A stretch of 49,320 nt of DNA. Origin: Verrucomicrobiota bacterium (GTDB lineage Bacteria; Verrucomicrobiota; Kiritimatiellia; SS1-B-03-39; UBA6053). The notes under the pieces are model-generated. The model did no database searches. It was given only the letters and a program-made list of their open reading frames with translations, and was not told where the DNA came from. The translations under genes and the position numbers were made by a program. How positions within the stretch are numbered: position 1 is the stretch's first letter; each line of letters opens with the position of its first letter. The DNA lies in NCBI GenBank assembly GCA_020831635.1, contig JAFIGC010000027.1, forward strand, positions 1 to 49,320, given 5' to 3'. Positions 16,191 to 24,505 of the stretch are shown piece after piece.

Positions 16191-18016
16191 CGCCGCACCT
16201 CCCGCAGCATCGGCGTGACCTGGTCCCATAGATCCACGAAACCCTCTGGAAGCAAAGCCGCCCCTTCTTCGGAGGCACGCAACTGCTCAAGCAATACGCC
16301 CACGCGATCCAAAACGTGTGGGCGTTCACTGAGACAACGCAGCAAGGGTTCCAGCAACGCTTCCGCGTTGATCCACGACAGGTTGTGGGTGCCCGCACCT
16401 CCGCCAGCCGGATCGGTGGAGTCCATGGGGATCGGCGGCTCGCCTTCCTCCGCCATGAGGTATAACAAAAAGCGGGTGACTTCATTGCGGTTGCGCAACA
16501 GGCGACGCAGCAGGCGGTCCTCCCGATCTGCGGGCATGCCCTCAACCGGGAGCTTTAGCACAAAGCGCACCTGCGTCGTCCCCTCGCCGACCCGGGTCTT
16601 GACATCCAAGGCCATAAAGCAACTCAGCGCCTCCAGCGTGCAGTTGGTAAAGGCAATCGGGGTTAAATCAGATGGCAAGGTGCGCGCGCCTGATTCGGGC
16701 AGGGTGACCGGCCAACAGCGGACCGCGTCGATCTCGAACTCCCGATGAGCCGGGAGTTCCTGAAAACGGAGTTGCACATCAAAACCGGAGGTTTCCTCAT
16801 TTTCTACGATCCGCAACGCCCCGCCCGCAGCGGCAAACGCCTTGAAAACCCGCGTGCGTACCCAGTCCAGTTGCGCTTCCGGGTCTACAGGCTCGGCCTC
16901 AGAACCCGGGGTGAATGGGGTCAACAAATCCATGAAAGAGGTGGTGCCCTGTTTCGAAGACATCATGGTAGTCATTCCGCATCGGCTTTCCTTGCCGGCC
17001 AGCCGCACCATGAACTCAACGTTTTGATGCAGGCCCGCGCCGGTGGCGTTTGCGGACCCCGTGAAGAGTTGCGAATTCCACCCATCGTTCACCACAAAAC
17101 ATTTGGCATGGAGCCCGCGCAAGAGACTTGCTTCCTGCGCCTCATCGGCGGAATCTCCCAGCGCATCCGGGTGGAGGATCCAAACAGATTGGAAATGGGA
17201 AAACAGATCCGGGGGCAATGATCTCAGGGCCTCCTCACGGGAGACCAAAACCCCGGTACCCGGGTTGGGAATCAGTTCCCGCAGTCCGCTTTGGTCCAAA
17301 AAGGGCGATAGAATCAAGCGGTGGCGTTTGGGTTGGGGCAGCGGAAGCGTGTCATACCCGCGAATCCCGAGCGGATGGAAATCAAATTCTTCAAATTCCG
17401 GGGGAAGTTCGAAATGCACCCCGCGCAACTCCCCGGCCATCGCCAGAACTCTTTCCCGCGTCTTCGGCTGGGGCTGCGGCATCATATCCGGTAGCGCTCG
17501 GAGAAAATCACAGAGCGGACGATTTTTCGCGACGGACGCCTTCTTCTCCGGGTCGCTTTCCAGACGCAGCAGGGTGTCCCAGGATTGATCAAAGGTGAGG
17601 TTCCTGCTCATGACCAGCAGCCGGTAACGGACAGGCTCATGCACATCGAGCGGACGGAAACGCAAGGCCCAGACTTTGGGGTGAAACAGTCCGCCTTCCT
17701 TGGGGGGCAGCACTTCATGAACACCGCCTTCCAGAAAATGAAAGAAGGAAGCATCACCCTTGGGAAGATGGATGGCCCCGCCCTGACAAAAGAGGTCCAC
17801 CCGATCCGCGTGTCTTCGCAGCGCCTCCAGAAGCAACAGCGGATCTGACACCATTTCCTCATGATCCTCGACCTCCAGCAGGGCAAATGAGAGCGGGACC
17901 AAAAGCATGGCCATGAGATCCAAAGAAAACGTGGTGCCGACCGCATAATCCACCTCATATCCCGACGGGGGGCGCAAAGCCTCCACCAGTTCGCCTCGCA
18001 CACCCGGTTCAAGCAT
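16187..18016 (-). CDS. Phospholipase D-fold protein, probable defence nuclease
   Basis: The 609-residue protein has two half-sites of the PLD superfamily: HPK at 112-114, followed by SRNLT (137-141), and HAK at 303-305, followed by GSANAT (320-325). PLD-fold proteins in defence operons usually act as nucleases and cut through a covalent histidine intermediate. Both halves here have the HxK residues, so the enzyme looks intact. The C-terminal 250 residues are not recognised. It overlaps the upstream gene by 8 bp and the helicase by 4 bp, so the three are translationally coupled and probably work as one complex or pathway. Confidence 0.75.
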   Translation of the reverse strand: MLEPGVRGELVEALRPPSGYEVDYAVGTTFSLDLMAMLLVPLSFALLEVEDHEEMVSDPLLLLEALRRHADRVDLFCQGGAIHLPKGDASFFHFLEGGVHEVLPPKEGGLFHPKVWALRFRPLDVHEPVRYRLLVMSRNLTFDQSWDTLLRLESDPEKKASVAKNRPLCDFLRALPDMMPQPQPKTRERVLAMAGELRGVHFELPPEFEEFDFHPLGIRGYDTLPLPQPKRHRLILSPFLDQSGLRELIPNPGTGVLVSREEALRSLPPDLFSHFQSVWILHPDALGDSADEAQEASLLRGLHAKCFVVNDGWNSQLFTGSANATGAGLHQNVEFMVRLAGKESRCGMTTMMSSKQGTTSFMDLLTPFTPGSEAEPVDPEAQLDWVRTRVFKAFAAAGGALRIVENEETSGFDVQLRFQELPAHREFEIDAVRCWPVTLPESGARTLPSDLTPIAFTNCTLEALSCFMALDVKTRVGEGTTQVRFVLKLPVEGMPADREDRLLRRLLRNRNEVTRFLLYLMAEEGEPPIPMDSTDPAGGGAGTHNLSWINAEALLEPLLRCLSERPHVLDRVGVLLEQLRASEEGAALLPEGFVDLWDQVTPMLREVRR

Positions 18017-19232
18017 GATTCAATCCCTTATGCAAATCGGTGAGGTGACGCAGCACGTTTGCCCAGCGATAGGTCAGTCGCCCGGGGCCGACATCGCCTC
18101 TCCACAGCTCCAGAGCCCGAGGGTTGACAAAGCGCGATGCGGAACGCTTCAGGGAGATTTCCCGCTCACGGACCAGCGACTTCAGACGATCACTTTCCAG
18201 AATCTGAACGGGATGTGCCAGGCCCCGCACACCCTGTGTCCACAGATCCGCGAAGCTCATGGTTCGGGGAGGGATTTTGGTTCCGGATTGATCCAGCAGA
18301 CGCCACAGAGAGGATGGCTGCCACACTTGTAGAACTTCGGGAGCTGTATTCAGCGCCTCGCCCCAGTCCTGAATCAATTCTTCGCAACGTTCGCGAGCGA
18401 CCACTTTTTTTGTTTTTTCAGCGAGCAGCCATTGGTAAAGCAATGAAGCGCCCTGAATCCAAAGCGAAAACGCCTCGGCTTCTTGTAAGAGGGTCTGAAG
18501 ATCGGATGGCAAATCCCGCACATATTCGGACTCCCACATAGCCGGAGTCCGCTCGGGCTCATGATTTTGTCGGACCAAATGCGCCAGCATCGTGCCTTTT
18601 GAGTGAATCATGATGCGGTTACGAAGGTATTCAGCATCTTCAGGGCGAAGGGAGAAAGAGACGGTGTCAGGAAAGCCCTCCGGTGCGGGGGGCAAGGCGG
18701 GGTCCCAATGGCCCGGGTGGCTTCCCGAATAGGACTCGGGGTCATCGGAGGAAACCAAACGCGATTGTTTCAGATAGGCGGTATCCAAAACGCGGTGATA
18801 CTGGGCTTGAGAACCAGGAAACCGGGCGATGCCCCACTTTCGAAGACCGTTCCAATAGATATTACTTGGCATCCGCTGAACCGCCGCGCCGGCATCGCGA
18901 CCTATCAGTCCCTCCAAGTCCCCGCTTCTGGAAAGTGCTTCCATGATACGAACCTCCCACCTCCGCGCCCGTTCACGGATCTCATGGGAGGGCGTTTTCC
19001 GGCGCTCCAGTTCCTGATACATCCAGGGGACGAAGAGAAAATAGCGGGCGCGGGTTTGAATCGTGCTGGTGCCCGGAAACAAGAGATCCGCCAAACCATC
19101 CCGTATCGTGCCAATCCCCATCTCATCCAAAGTGCCTTTCTCCCGGAAAGTCGCGACCAGTTCCTGCATACGCTTCCGCTCCGCTTCGGACGTGTCCAAC
19201 CAAAAAAAACCGCTTGGGATCAATACGCTCAT
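18009..19232 (-). CDS. DUF6361-like protein, first gene of the PLD/helicase operon
   Basis: This protein of about 407 residues matches, from memory, the DUF6361 family. The most characteristic part is GIGTIRDGLADLLFPGTSTI near the N-terminus, followed by QTRARYFLFVPWMY. No catalytic motif is evident. Family members are typically encoded next to a PLD-fold protein and a helicase, exactly as here. ATG 19232 begins MSVLIPSGFFWLD and fits the family start. A GTG at 19274 in the same frame, with AGAAGG upstream, is an alternative that adds 14 residues. I see no convincing promoter in the 76-bp gap to the integrase gene. Confidence 0.7.
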   Translation of the reverse strand: MSVLIPSGFFWLDTSEAERKRMQELVATFREKGTLDEMGIGTIRDGLADLLFPGTSTIQTRARYFLFVPWMYQELERRKTPSHEIRERARRWEVRIMEALSRSGDLEGLIGRDAGAAVQRMPSNIYWNGLRKWGIARFPGSQAQYHRVLDTAYLKQSRLVSSDDPESYSGSHPGHWDPALPPAPEGFPDTVSFSLRPEDAEYLRNRIMIHSKGTMLAHLVRQNHEPERTPAMWESEYVRDLPSDLQTLLQEAEAFSLWIQGASLLYQWLLAEKTKKVVARERCEELIQDWGEALNTAPEVLQVWQPSSLWRLLDQSGTKIPPRTMSFADLWTQGVRGLAHPVQILESDRLKSLVREREISLKRSASRFVNPRALELWRGDVGPGRLTYRWANVLRHLTDLHKGLNHA

Positions 19233-19350
19233 AGGGATGTGTCTCTGAAAACCATAGGAGGAACTTCTTTGCACAGCCCTTCTGATTTCTCAAGCATTTT
19301 CACGTGATGCAATTAGTTCACTAGATTCTCACCCGATAAATGAGAGCTTA

Positions 19351-20991
19351 TCAAAGATCGGACCGAACACTCAGCAATTTCAAAAGTCTCTCTCGGTCCT
19401 CTTTCCATGTCCGGGCCGTCATCCCCTTCAAAATCCCGCGTACCCGTTCAAGGTCCGGCCCCTCCCCGCCCCCGGACTCCGGCTGGTAAAAGCCGTCGGC
19501 CACCCGCGCGAACTCGCGGCGGAAGGTTTCGGTATTGGGCCTGAAATAGTGTTTGCGCACGATATCGACCGCCGAATGCCCGGTGACACGCCGAACCAAT
19601 TCCTCCGGCATCCCGGCGCTCAGCGCTTGGGTGATGAACGTGGTCCTGAAACTGTGCCAGCCATACTTCGACCCTCTTTTCAGCCGGTCTTCAGACGGAG
19701 CTGCCAGGGTCTGGATCGCATCATCCGACGCCGTGGGTCCCCGATGTCGGTAAATCGCACAATGGCAAATTTCTTCCATGGTGTTCAAGTGCAACGATAC
19801 CGTGGACTTGCTGATCTTCATCCGCTTGGCGATTTCCGGCAGCGTCTTCCCCTCCAGATAGGCGTCCAAGACCTTGCGCATCTTTTCCTTTTTCCGACTT
19901 TGGAAGTTTGACAGTTCCAATGCCCGTTCCGCCTTCTTCCGGGTTTCCTCCGGTGTCAATCTGGGCAGTGGCGGACGCCCGGCCTTCGAAGCTTTCGAAT
20001 CCAGCACAAAACCGGCATCGGCCATCATCGCCTTGAACCGGGTGTTTAGCGTCGAACGCTTTTTCGCATCCAGGTACATCCGCGCGGCCTTGGGAAAGAC
20101 ATACTCGCTTTCCTCCCGGGTGCAGAGGCTCAGTTCTTCGGCCAACGGCGGCAGGATGGGAATCTCCACCCGCTCCCCGGTCTTGCTGGTGGTGGCCTGG
20201 ATCATCCCCGCCTTCAAATCCACGGCCTCCCACTTCAGACAACAGGCGTCGCCCTTGCGCAGTGCGGTAAAGCAAGCGACATGCACCGGCCCCCGCAGAA
20301 CCTCATCCTTTTTGGCCGCTTCCAGAATGCGCTCCACCTCTTCCGCGGTGAACGGCTGACGATGCACCGTTTGCTCCGTGCGCTGTTTGGCATTCCGCAA
20401 ATACTGCGTGTAGGCATCCGCCGACGGTTCGAGCTTGGCAAAGACCGACTTCAACAATCCCAAAGTCACATTCCAGGTCCGGGCACTGATTCCCCGGGCG
20501 GACTCCGCCTCCAGAAACGCGGCAACCTGCCGTTCCCGGACATCGATCAAATCCTTGCACTGGGGCCAGTGGTGGTTCATATACGCCACAAAGCGGTTGA
20601 GCACGGCCATGCCATTGGCCTTGTGACCGGCGCTCATCCTGTTTTTACGGGGGAACTTGGCCCAGCGTTCGGGAACGGATGCCAGCTTCACAAACTCCTT
20701 CCCCGCCCCGGTGCGTGTCTTCACAATCCGTTGGGTAAGCTCCTCAACCGTTTTGCGCGACCGCAGATCCTCGACCAGCAGGTCATGGGCAACCTTCGCC
20801 TGATGCTAGCTGTCCATGAACTCGCGGTCCGCCCCCTCCATGGTCTTGAGCGAGGACGGACGGCGACCACGCACGGCCAGCCGCTCCTCGAACCCGGCCG
20901 ATTTCCGGGTCAGCGGAAAACGCCGGATTCCTTCCGGCATACGAATCCGGGCATACCACCATTGCGAAGATGCTTTTAACTCCAAAGCCAT
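19351..20991 (-). pseudogene. Tyrosine recombinase/integrase interrupted by one in-frame amber codon
   Basis: This is a phage-type integrase that would recombine the island at the adjacent tRNA-Gly gene. From ATG 20991 (ribosome site AGGAG a few bases upstream) the N-terminal arm-binding segment reads MALELKASSQWWYARIRMP. It runs to residue 61, where TAG occupies 20808-20806. The same frame then continues without another stop: core-binding domain, then the catalytic domain with the active-site Arg in ALRKGD, HSFR, TGHS and the nucleophile in KHYF. Total length would be 546 codons, normal for this group. One base change could have created the TAG from CAG, AAG or TAC. Alternatives are amber readthrough, a sequencing error, or reinitiation at GTG 20724, which would lose the arm-binding domain. 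Confidence 0.85.
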
Positions 20992-21159
20992 AAAAAACTC
21001 CTGTGAAGTGCCAGGGAACCGCCCCTGACAACACCGCGCATTATCCCGCAATCCACCGCAACCGTCAACCCCCAATGTTCCCCTTTTGTGACCCTAAATC
21101 GAACCCCGGACCCAAATTCACCCAATTTTCGAGGCCAAACACACGCCTCCAGACCAAAG

Positions 21160-21194
21160 AAAAACCCCGAAAACGCAATGTTTACGGGGTTTTT
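21160..21194 (-). terminator. Rho-independent terminator, usable on both strands
   Basis: AAAAACCCCG (21160-21169) pairs with CGGGGTTTTT (21185-21194), and inside it AAAC (21171-21174) pairs with GTTT (21180-21183) around a five-base loop. The arms give a T-run on either strand. It lies just past the 3' end of tRNA-Gly and probably ends that transcript. Confidence 0.8.
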
Positions 21195-21199
21195 GAAGA

Positions 21200-21273
21200 T
21201 GGAGCGGGTGGCGGGAATCGAACCCGCGTGACCAGCTTGGAAGGCTGGAGCTTTACCACTAAGCAACACCCGC
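21200..21273 (-). tRNA. tRNA-Gly (anticodon TCC)
   Basis: Read on the minus strand the 74 bases fold as a full cloverleaf: acceptor GCGGGTG/CACCCGC, D stem GCTT/AAGC, anticodon stem CCAGC/GCTGG with loop CTTCCAA (TCC anticodon), and T stem GCGGG/CCCGC with loop TTCGATT. A discriminator T and an encoded CCA follow. The 3' end points at the integrase, the usual arrangement for a tRNA-integrated island. No second copy of the 3' half was seen within the window. Confidence 0.95.
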
Positions 21274-21342
21274 GTTTGCGAAGAATGCAAATCTTTTACA
21301 CTCTGGAATTGAGATTGCAAGGGAAAATTGTAAGAAGTCTTG

Positions 21343-22737
21343 ATGGCAACTTGGTACTATGAAAAGGACGGTGAAAGCAAAGGACCTCTTGAGGAGGCGT
21401 CTTTTCTTGCGCTGGTGTACGATGGGACGGTCTCCGAACAAACCTTGGTTTGGCATGCGGGCATGTCCGAATGGATGCCCCTGGCTTCCGCGCCGGGACG
21501 CCCCTCCCCTCCGACGGAAAAGCCCCGGCTGATGTTGCGGCATCCGTCACGGAACCGCGAACCGGAATCCTCCGTAGCGTCCGCCTGGGGCACTTCCGAT
21601 CTGAATACGTCCGCCGGGGGCGCTTCTCCGAACCCGGACACCGTCCCCTCCCAATCCCGTGCGCCGGAATCCCAAACCCAAAACAAGCTCTCGCTGAAAC
21701 CGATGACGTTCGACCGCAACGAGGAGGATGTCGTTCAGGCGCAGTCCAACCGCTATCAGGAGTACCGGAAGGTTTCCAACCGAGCCGAATATTCGGGCCG
21801 TGGCCGTGAAATATTCCCCCTCTACTTGAAAAACATCGTGTTGACCTTGGTGACGTTGGGGATTTACAAGTTTTGGGCCCAAGTCACCATGCGCAAATAC
21901 CATTACCGTCACGTGCTTTTTCATGGCGGCAATCTGGATTATCACGCCACCGGACGCGAGCGTTTCATCGGCTTTCTCAAGGGCATGGCCCTGCTGTCCC
22001 CCATCGCCCTGTTGTTTTGGTTTGTGTTCTCCAATCTCTCAGTGGGTCTGGGCCCGGAAGAGTCGATGAACCTCGCCATCACCATGATGATGGGCCTGGG
22101 ATATCTGCTTCGCCCCCTCATTATCGTGGGCAGCATGGCTTTTCATTTGTCCCGCACCAGTTGGAGCCATATCCGCTTTCGGTTCAAGGGCAAAATCCGC
22201 TCCCTCTATTGGCTGTATATTCGGGATGCCATCTTGATGCTTTTGACTCTTGGCCTCTACATGTTTTGGCATCAAATCAATTTGATGCGCTTCCGTCGCA
22301 CCCACACCACCCTGGGCGGGGTGGCCTTTGGCTACACGGGCAAAGGCGGGGAATTGTTTGCCCTCCACTTTTTGGGCTATCTTGCCACCATCCTCACACT
22401 TGGCTTCTATGCCCCTTGGTATTACGCCAAACTGCATCGCTACCACATCGACCAAACCACTTTCCAGGGCATGCGGTTTTATTCGAACCTGTCCGGCGGC
22501 CAGGTCCTGAAAACCATCATCATCTGTATCCTCCAGACTTTCTTCACGCTCGGCATCGGCATGCCCTGGGCGGTGGCCCGATGGAAATCGATGCTGGTGA
22601 ATACGGTTTTCGCCAAGGGAACCGTCAATTTGAGCCAACTGCGCGGTGAATACGATCAGCAGGCGGGCGCTTTCGCCGAAGGCCTGGGCGAAGCCGGGGA
22701 AGCCTTCGAGGCACTGGGTCAATTTTTCGGGGGCTGA
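21343..22737 (+). CDS. GYF-domain and YjgN-family (DUF898) multi-pass membrane protein
   Basis: The 464-residue protein begins with a GYF_2 domain (residues 2-50: WYYEKDGESKGPLEE, then TLVWHAGMSEWMPL). This is followed by a low-complexity proline/serine linker (about 55-125) and then a YjgN/DUF898 membrane region (about 150-440). The membrane part holds repeated units of a hydrophobic helix plus a basic motif (TLGIYKFWAQV, TLGLYMFWHQI, TLGFYAPWYYAKLHRY). GYF_2 domains are thought to mediate protein contacts; YjgN has no established function. The ATG at 21343 is chosen, with AAGAAG upstream. It lies 5 bp before an M48 protease gene, and this pairing suggests a shared envelope role. Confidence 0.85.
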   Translation: MATWYYEKDGESKGPLEEASFLALVYDGTVSEQTLVWHAGMSEWMPLASAPGRPSPPTEKPRLMLRHPSRNREPESSVASAWGTSDLNTSAGGASPNPDTVPSQSRAPESQTQNKLSLKPMTFDRNEEDVVQAQSNRYQEYRKVSNRAEYSGRGREIFPLYLKNIVLTLVTLGIYKFWAQVTMRKYHYRHVLFHGGNLDYHATGRERFIGFLKGMALLSPIALLFWFVFSNLSVGLGPEESMNLAITMMMGLGYLLRPLIIVGSMAFHLSRTSWSHIRFRFKGKIRSLYWLYIRDAILMLLTLGLYMFWHQINLMRFRRTHTTLGGVAFGYTGKGGELFALHFLGYLATILTLGFYAPWYYAKLHRYHIDQTTFQGMRFYSNLSGGQVLKTIIICILQTFFTLGIGMPWAVARWKSMLVNTVFAKGTVNLSQLRGEYDQQAGAFAEGLGEAGEAFEALGQFFGG

Positions 22738-22742
22738 CCGCG

Positions 22743-23789
22743 ATGCAATCCCTCCAAACCCTCCAGGCCCGCTGGCATGATGGCGTGACCCTTCAACCCC
22801 GAACCGTTTCCCTGCGGGTCTCGGAGGACGGATTGCATGGAGAAGACGCCCAAATCTTCCATGCCTTTCTCTCTTGGCGCGATTTGCGCAACGGGGAACG
22901 AGTGGACGACGAGATCCGCTTTAACATTCCCAAACGGGAGGAAAGAGCCCCGGACGGTCTCCTCGTCCTGCCCGTCGAACCGTTTTTCGCCGCGCTTTCC
23001 GCCCTCCCGGACGCGAAACGCACGGAGATTACCCGAACTCTGAAATTGAAACAACACCCCCGGCTGAAGTTTTGGCTGCTGGCCGCAATCATCACCATTC
23101 CCTTGATGTGGATGGTCTACACGCGGGCAGCCCCCATGGCCCACGTCTTCGTAAGTACGGAACAAGAAGCCCGACTTGGCCGCAGCGTGAGCGCCCAATT
23201 AAAACGCATCCACGGCGTGTACGAACATCCCCAACGCCAGGCCATGCTGGAGGAACTCGTCCGGGAACTGCAACCCCCGGATTCACCCTACACCTACCAC
23301 ATCACGCTTTTGGACAGCCGCCAGATCAACGCCTTGGCGGCGCCGGGCGGTGAAATCCTGTTTTTGCGGGGCTTGTTGGAGCAAATCGACGACCGGGAGG
23401 AGCTGGCCGGCATCCTCGCCCACGAAATGGCCCATGTGGAACTTCGCCACGGCCTCAAACAAGTGCTGCGCTCGGTCGGGGTCATGGCCTTCATGTCCGG
23501 CGCCATCGGTGGCGGATTCGAGACCCTGGAGGCTCTGGAGGCGGCCACGGAACTCAGCGGACTCTTGGTGTTGTTTTCGTATTCGCGGGAAGCCGAAACC
23601 GAAGCCGACGCCTGGGCGGTGGAACGCCTCCACGCCAGCGGTCAAAGCGCGTCCGGTCTGCTGCGCTTCTTTGAACGGCTTCAGCGCATCAGCGGTTCCG
23701 ACGAAAGCGCATGGCCTACCTTTCTCAGCACCCATCCGCAAACCCGGGAACGACTTGAAAAGCTCCGCGAGGCTGTGGCCAGCGAGTAG
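22743..23789 (+). CDS. M48-family membrane-anchored zinc metalloprotease
   Basis: This 348-residue protein has a cytoplasmic N-terminal domain (about 1-105), one membrane segment (about 108-126, FWLLAAIITIPLMWMVY) and an M48 peptidase domain. The zinc motif HEMAH is at 227-231 and the third-ligand Glu is in the SREAETEAD segment (about 278-286). The topology places the protease on the outer face of the membrane, like BepA/YcaL/LoiP-type enzymes involved in envelope quality control. It follows the GYF-YjgN gene by 5 bp. The stop is followed by a low-complexity gap before the toxin-antitoxin pair. Confidence 0.88.
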   Translation: MQSLQTLQARWHDGVTLQPRTVSLRVSEDGLHGEDAQIFHAFLSWRDLRNGERVDDEIRFNIPKREERAPDGLLVLPVEPFFAALSALPDAKRTEITRTLKLKQHPRLKFWLLAAIITIPLMWMVYTRAAPMAHVFVSTEQEARLGRSVSAQLKRIHGVYEHPQRQAMLEELVRELQPPDSPYTYHITLLDSRQINALAAPGGEILFLRGLLEQIDDREELAGILAHEMAHVELRHGLKQVLRSVGVMAFMSGAIGGGFETLEALEAATELSGLLVLFSYSREAETEADAWAVERLHASGQSASGLLRFFERLQRISGSDESAWPTFLSTHPQTRERLEKLREAVASE

Positions 23790-23837
23790 GTTTTTTGGTT
23801 GTCGGTTGCAAGTTGGAGGTTCGGTTTAGGCGTTGAC

Positions 23838-23872
23838 TTGACGTAAGTACGGTTTTACCGTATATACGGTTT
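23838..23872 (+). promoter_or_regulatory. Promoter and palindromic operator of the vapBC-type pair, likely leaderless
   Basis: TTGACG (23838-23843) and TATATA (23861-23866) are spaced by exactly 17 bp. The perfect palindrome ACCGTATATACGGT (23857-23870) covers the -10 element, and a further ACGGT-TTT-ACCGT lies at 23849-23861. A start point about 7 bp after the -10 box would fall at the antitoxin ATG (23873), so the message may have no leader. The palindrome is the natural site for repression by the antitoxin. Confidence 0.65.
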
Positions 23873-24121
23873 ATGAAAACAACCCTAATCCTAAGAGATG
23901 ACCTGGTCCGAAAAGCGAAATCCCGCGCCGCCCTGCGCGGATTGACGCTGAGCCGATACATGGAAACTTGCCTGGAGAAAAGTCTGCAGGAGAAGGCGTC
24001 GGACTCTGTCGGGGACTGGCTTCACACACTCCCGGATCTCCCGGACGGCGCCGTGGAGGAAGTGGAAGCCATCATTCGTTCTGGCGACTTTGACCGGATC
24101 GACCCGGAGATGTGGGCATGA
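23873..24121 (+). CDS. VapB-type antitoxin
   Basis: This small 82-residue protein is the predicted antitoxin of a type II pair. The N-terminal 40 residues (MKTTLILRDDLVRKAKSRAA, then LRGLTLSRYMETCLEKSL) have the short strand and two amphipathic helices of a ribbon-helix-helix DNA-binding domain. The acidic C-terminus (about 55-82) would wrap the toxin. It overlaps the PIN toxin by an ATGA junction and has a palindromic operator directly upstream, consistent with autoregulation. Confidence 0.75.
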   Translation: MKTTLILRDDLVRKAKSRAALRGLTLSRYMETCLEKSLQEKASDSVGDWLHTLPDLPDGAVEEVEAIIRSGDFDRIDPEMWA

Positions 24122-24495
24122 TTCTGGATACAAACGCGGTCTCGGCGCTCCAAGCGAAAGATGCGAAGCTGATTGCGCAAATCGAAAACGAGCCCTCGCT
24201 GATTCTGAATCTGATTTCGCTTGGCGAATATCGGTTTGGCGTGGATGGTTCCCGTTACCGCACCTCAATTCTGCAATGGCTGGAGAGTTTAATCCAACGG
24301 TCCACCCTCCTGTCTCCGGACCTGGGAACGTTGCCGCATTACAGCAGGATCCGGCACGAACTCAAATCCGCGGGCACGCCCATCCCCGCCAATGACGTCT
24401 GGATTGCCGCGCTCTGCCGACAGCATGTAATGCCGGTGCTGAGCCGAGACACGCACTTTGACAAAGTTCCCGGGCTCCTCAGAATCGAATGGTAG
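24118..24495 (+). CDS. vapC: PIN-domain ribonuclease toxin (VapC family)
   Basis: This is the 125-residue predicted toxin, an Mg2+-dependent RNase that in characterised relatives cuts tRNA or rRNA. The four acidic active-site residues are present: D4 (MILDTN), E37 (SLGEYRFG), D93 (PANDVWIAA) and D111 (LSRDTHF), so it looks active. ATG 24118 overlaps the antitoxin stop; a GTG six bases earlier is possible. It ends 10 bp from the convergent epimerase gene. Confidence 0.88.
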   Translation: MILDTNAVSALQAKDAKLIAQIENEPSLILNLISLGEYRFGVDGSRYRTSILQWLESLIQRSTLLSPDLGTLPHYSRIRHELKSAGTPIPANDVWIAALCRQHVMPVLSRDTHFDKVPGLLRIEW

Positions 24496-24505
24496 CAGTT
24501 GCGGA

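Noticed and set aside
12807-19232. DISARM system based on helicase plus PLD-fold protein
   Set aside because: There is no DUF1998 (DrmB) gene and no DISARM methylase, and the DUF6361-like gene fits a different composition.
20722-20724. GTG 20724 as the true integrase start
   Set aside because: The upstream in-frame segment has an obvious arm-binding domain and a good ribosome-binding site at 20991, so the amber codon is better explained as an interruption.
1-21200. An active prophage as the nature of the left region
   Set aside because: There is an integrase but no capsid, tail, portal, terminase or lysis genes; the cargo is defence genes.
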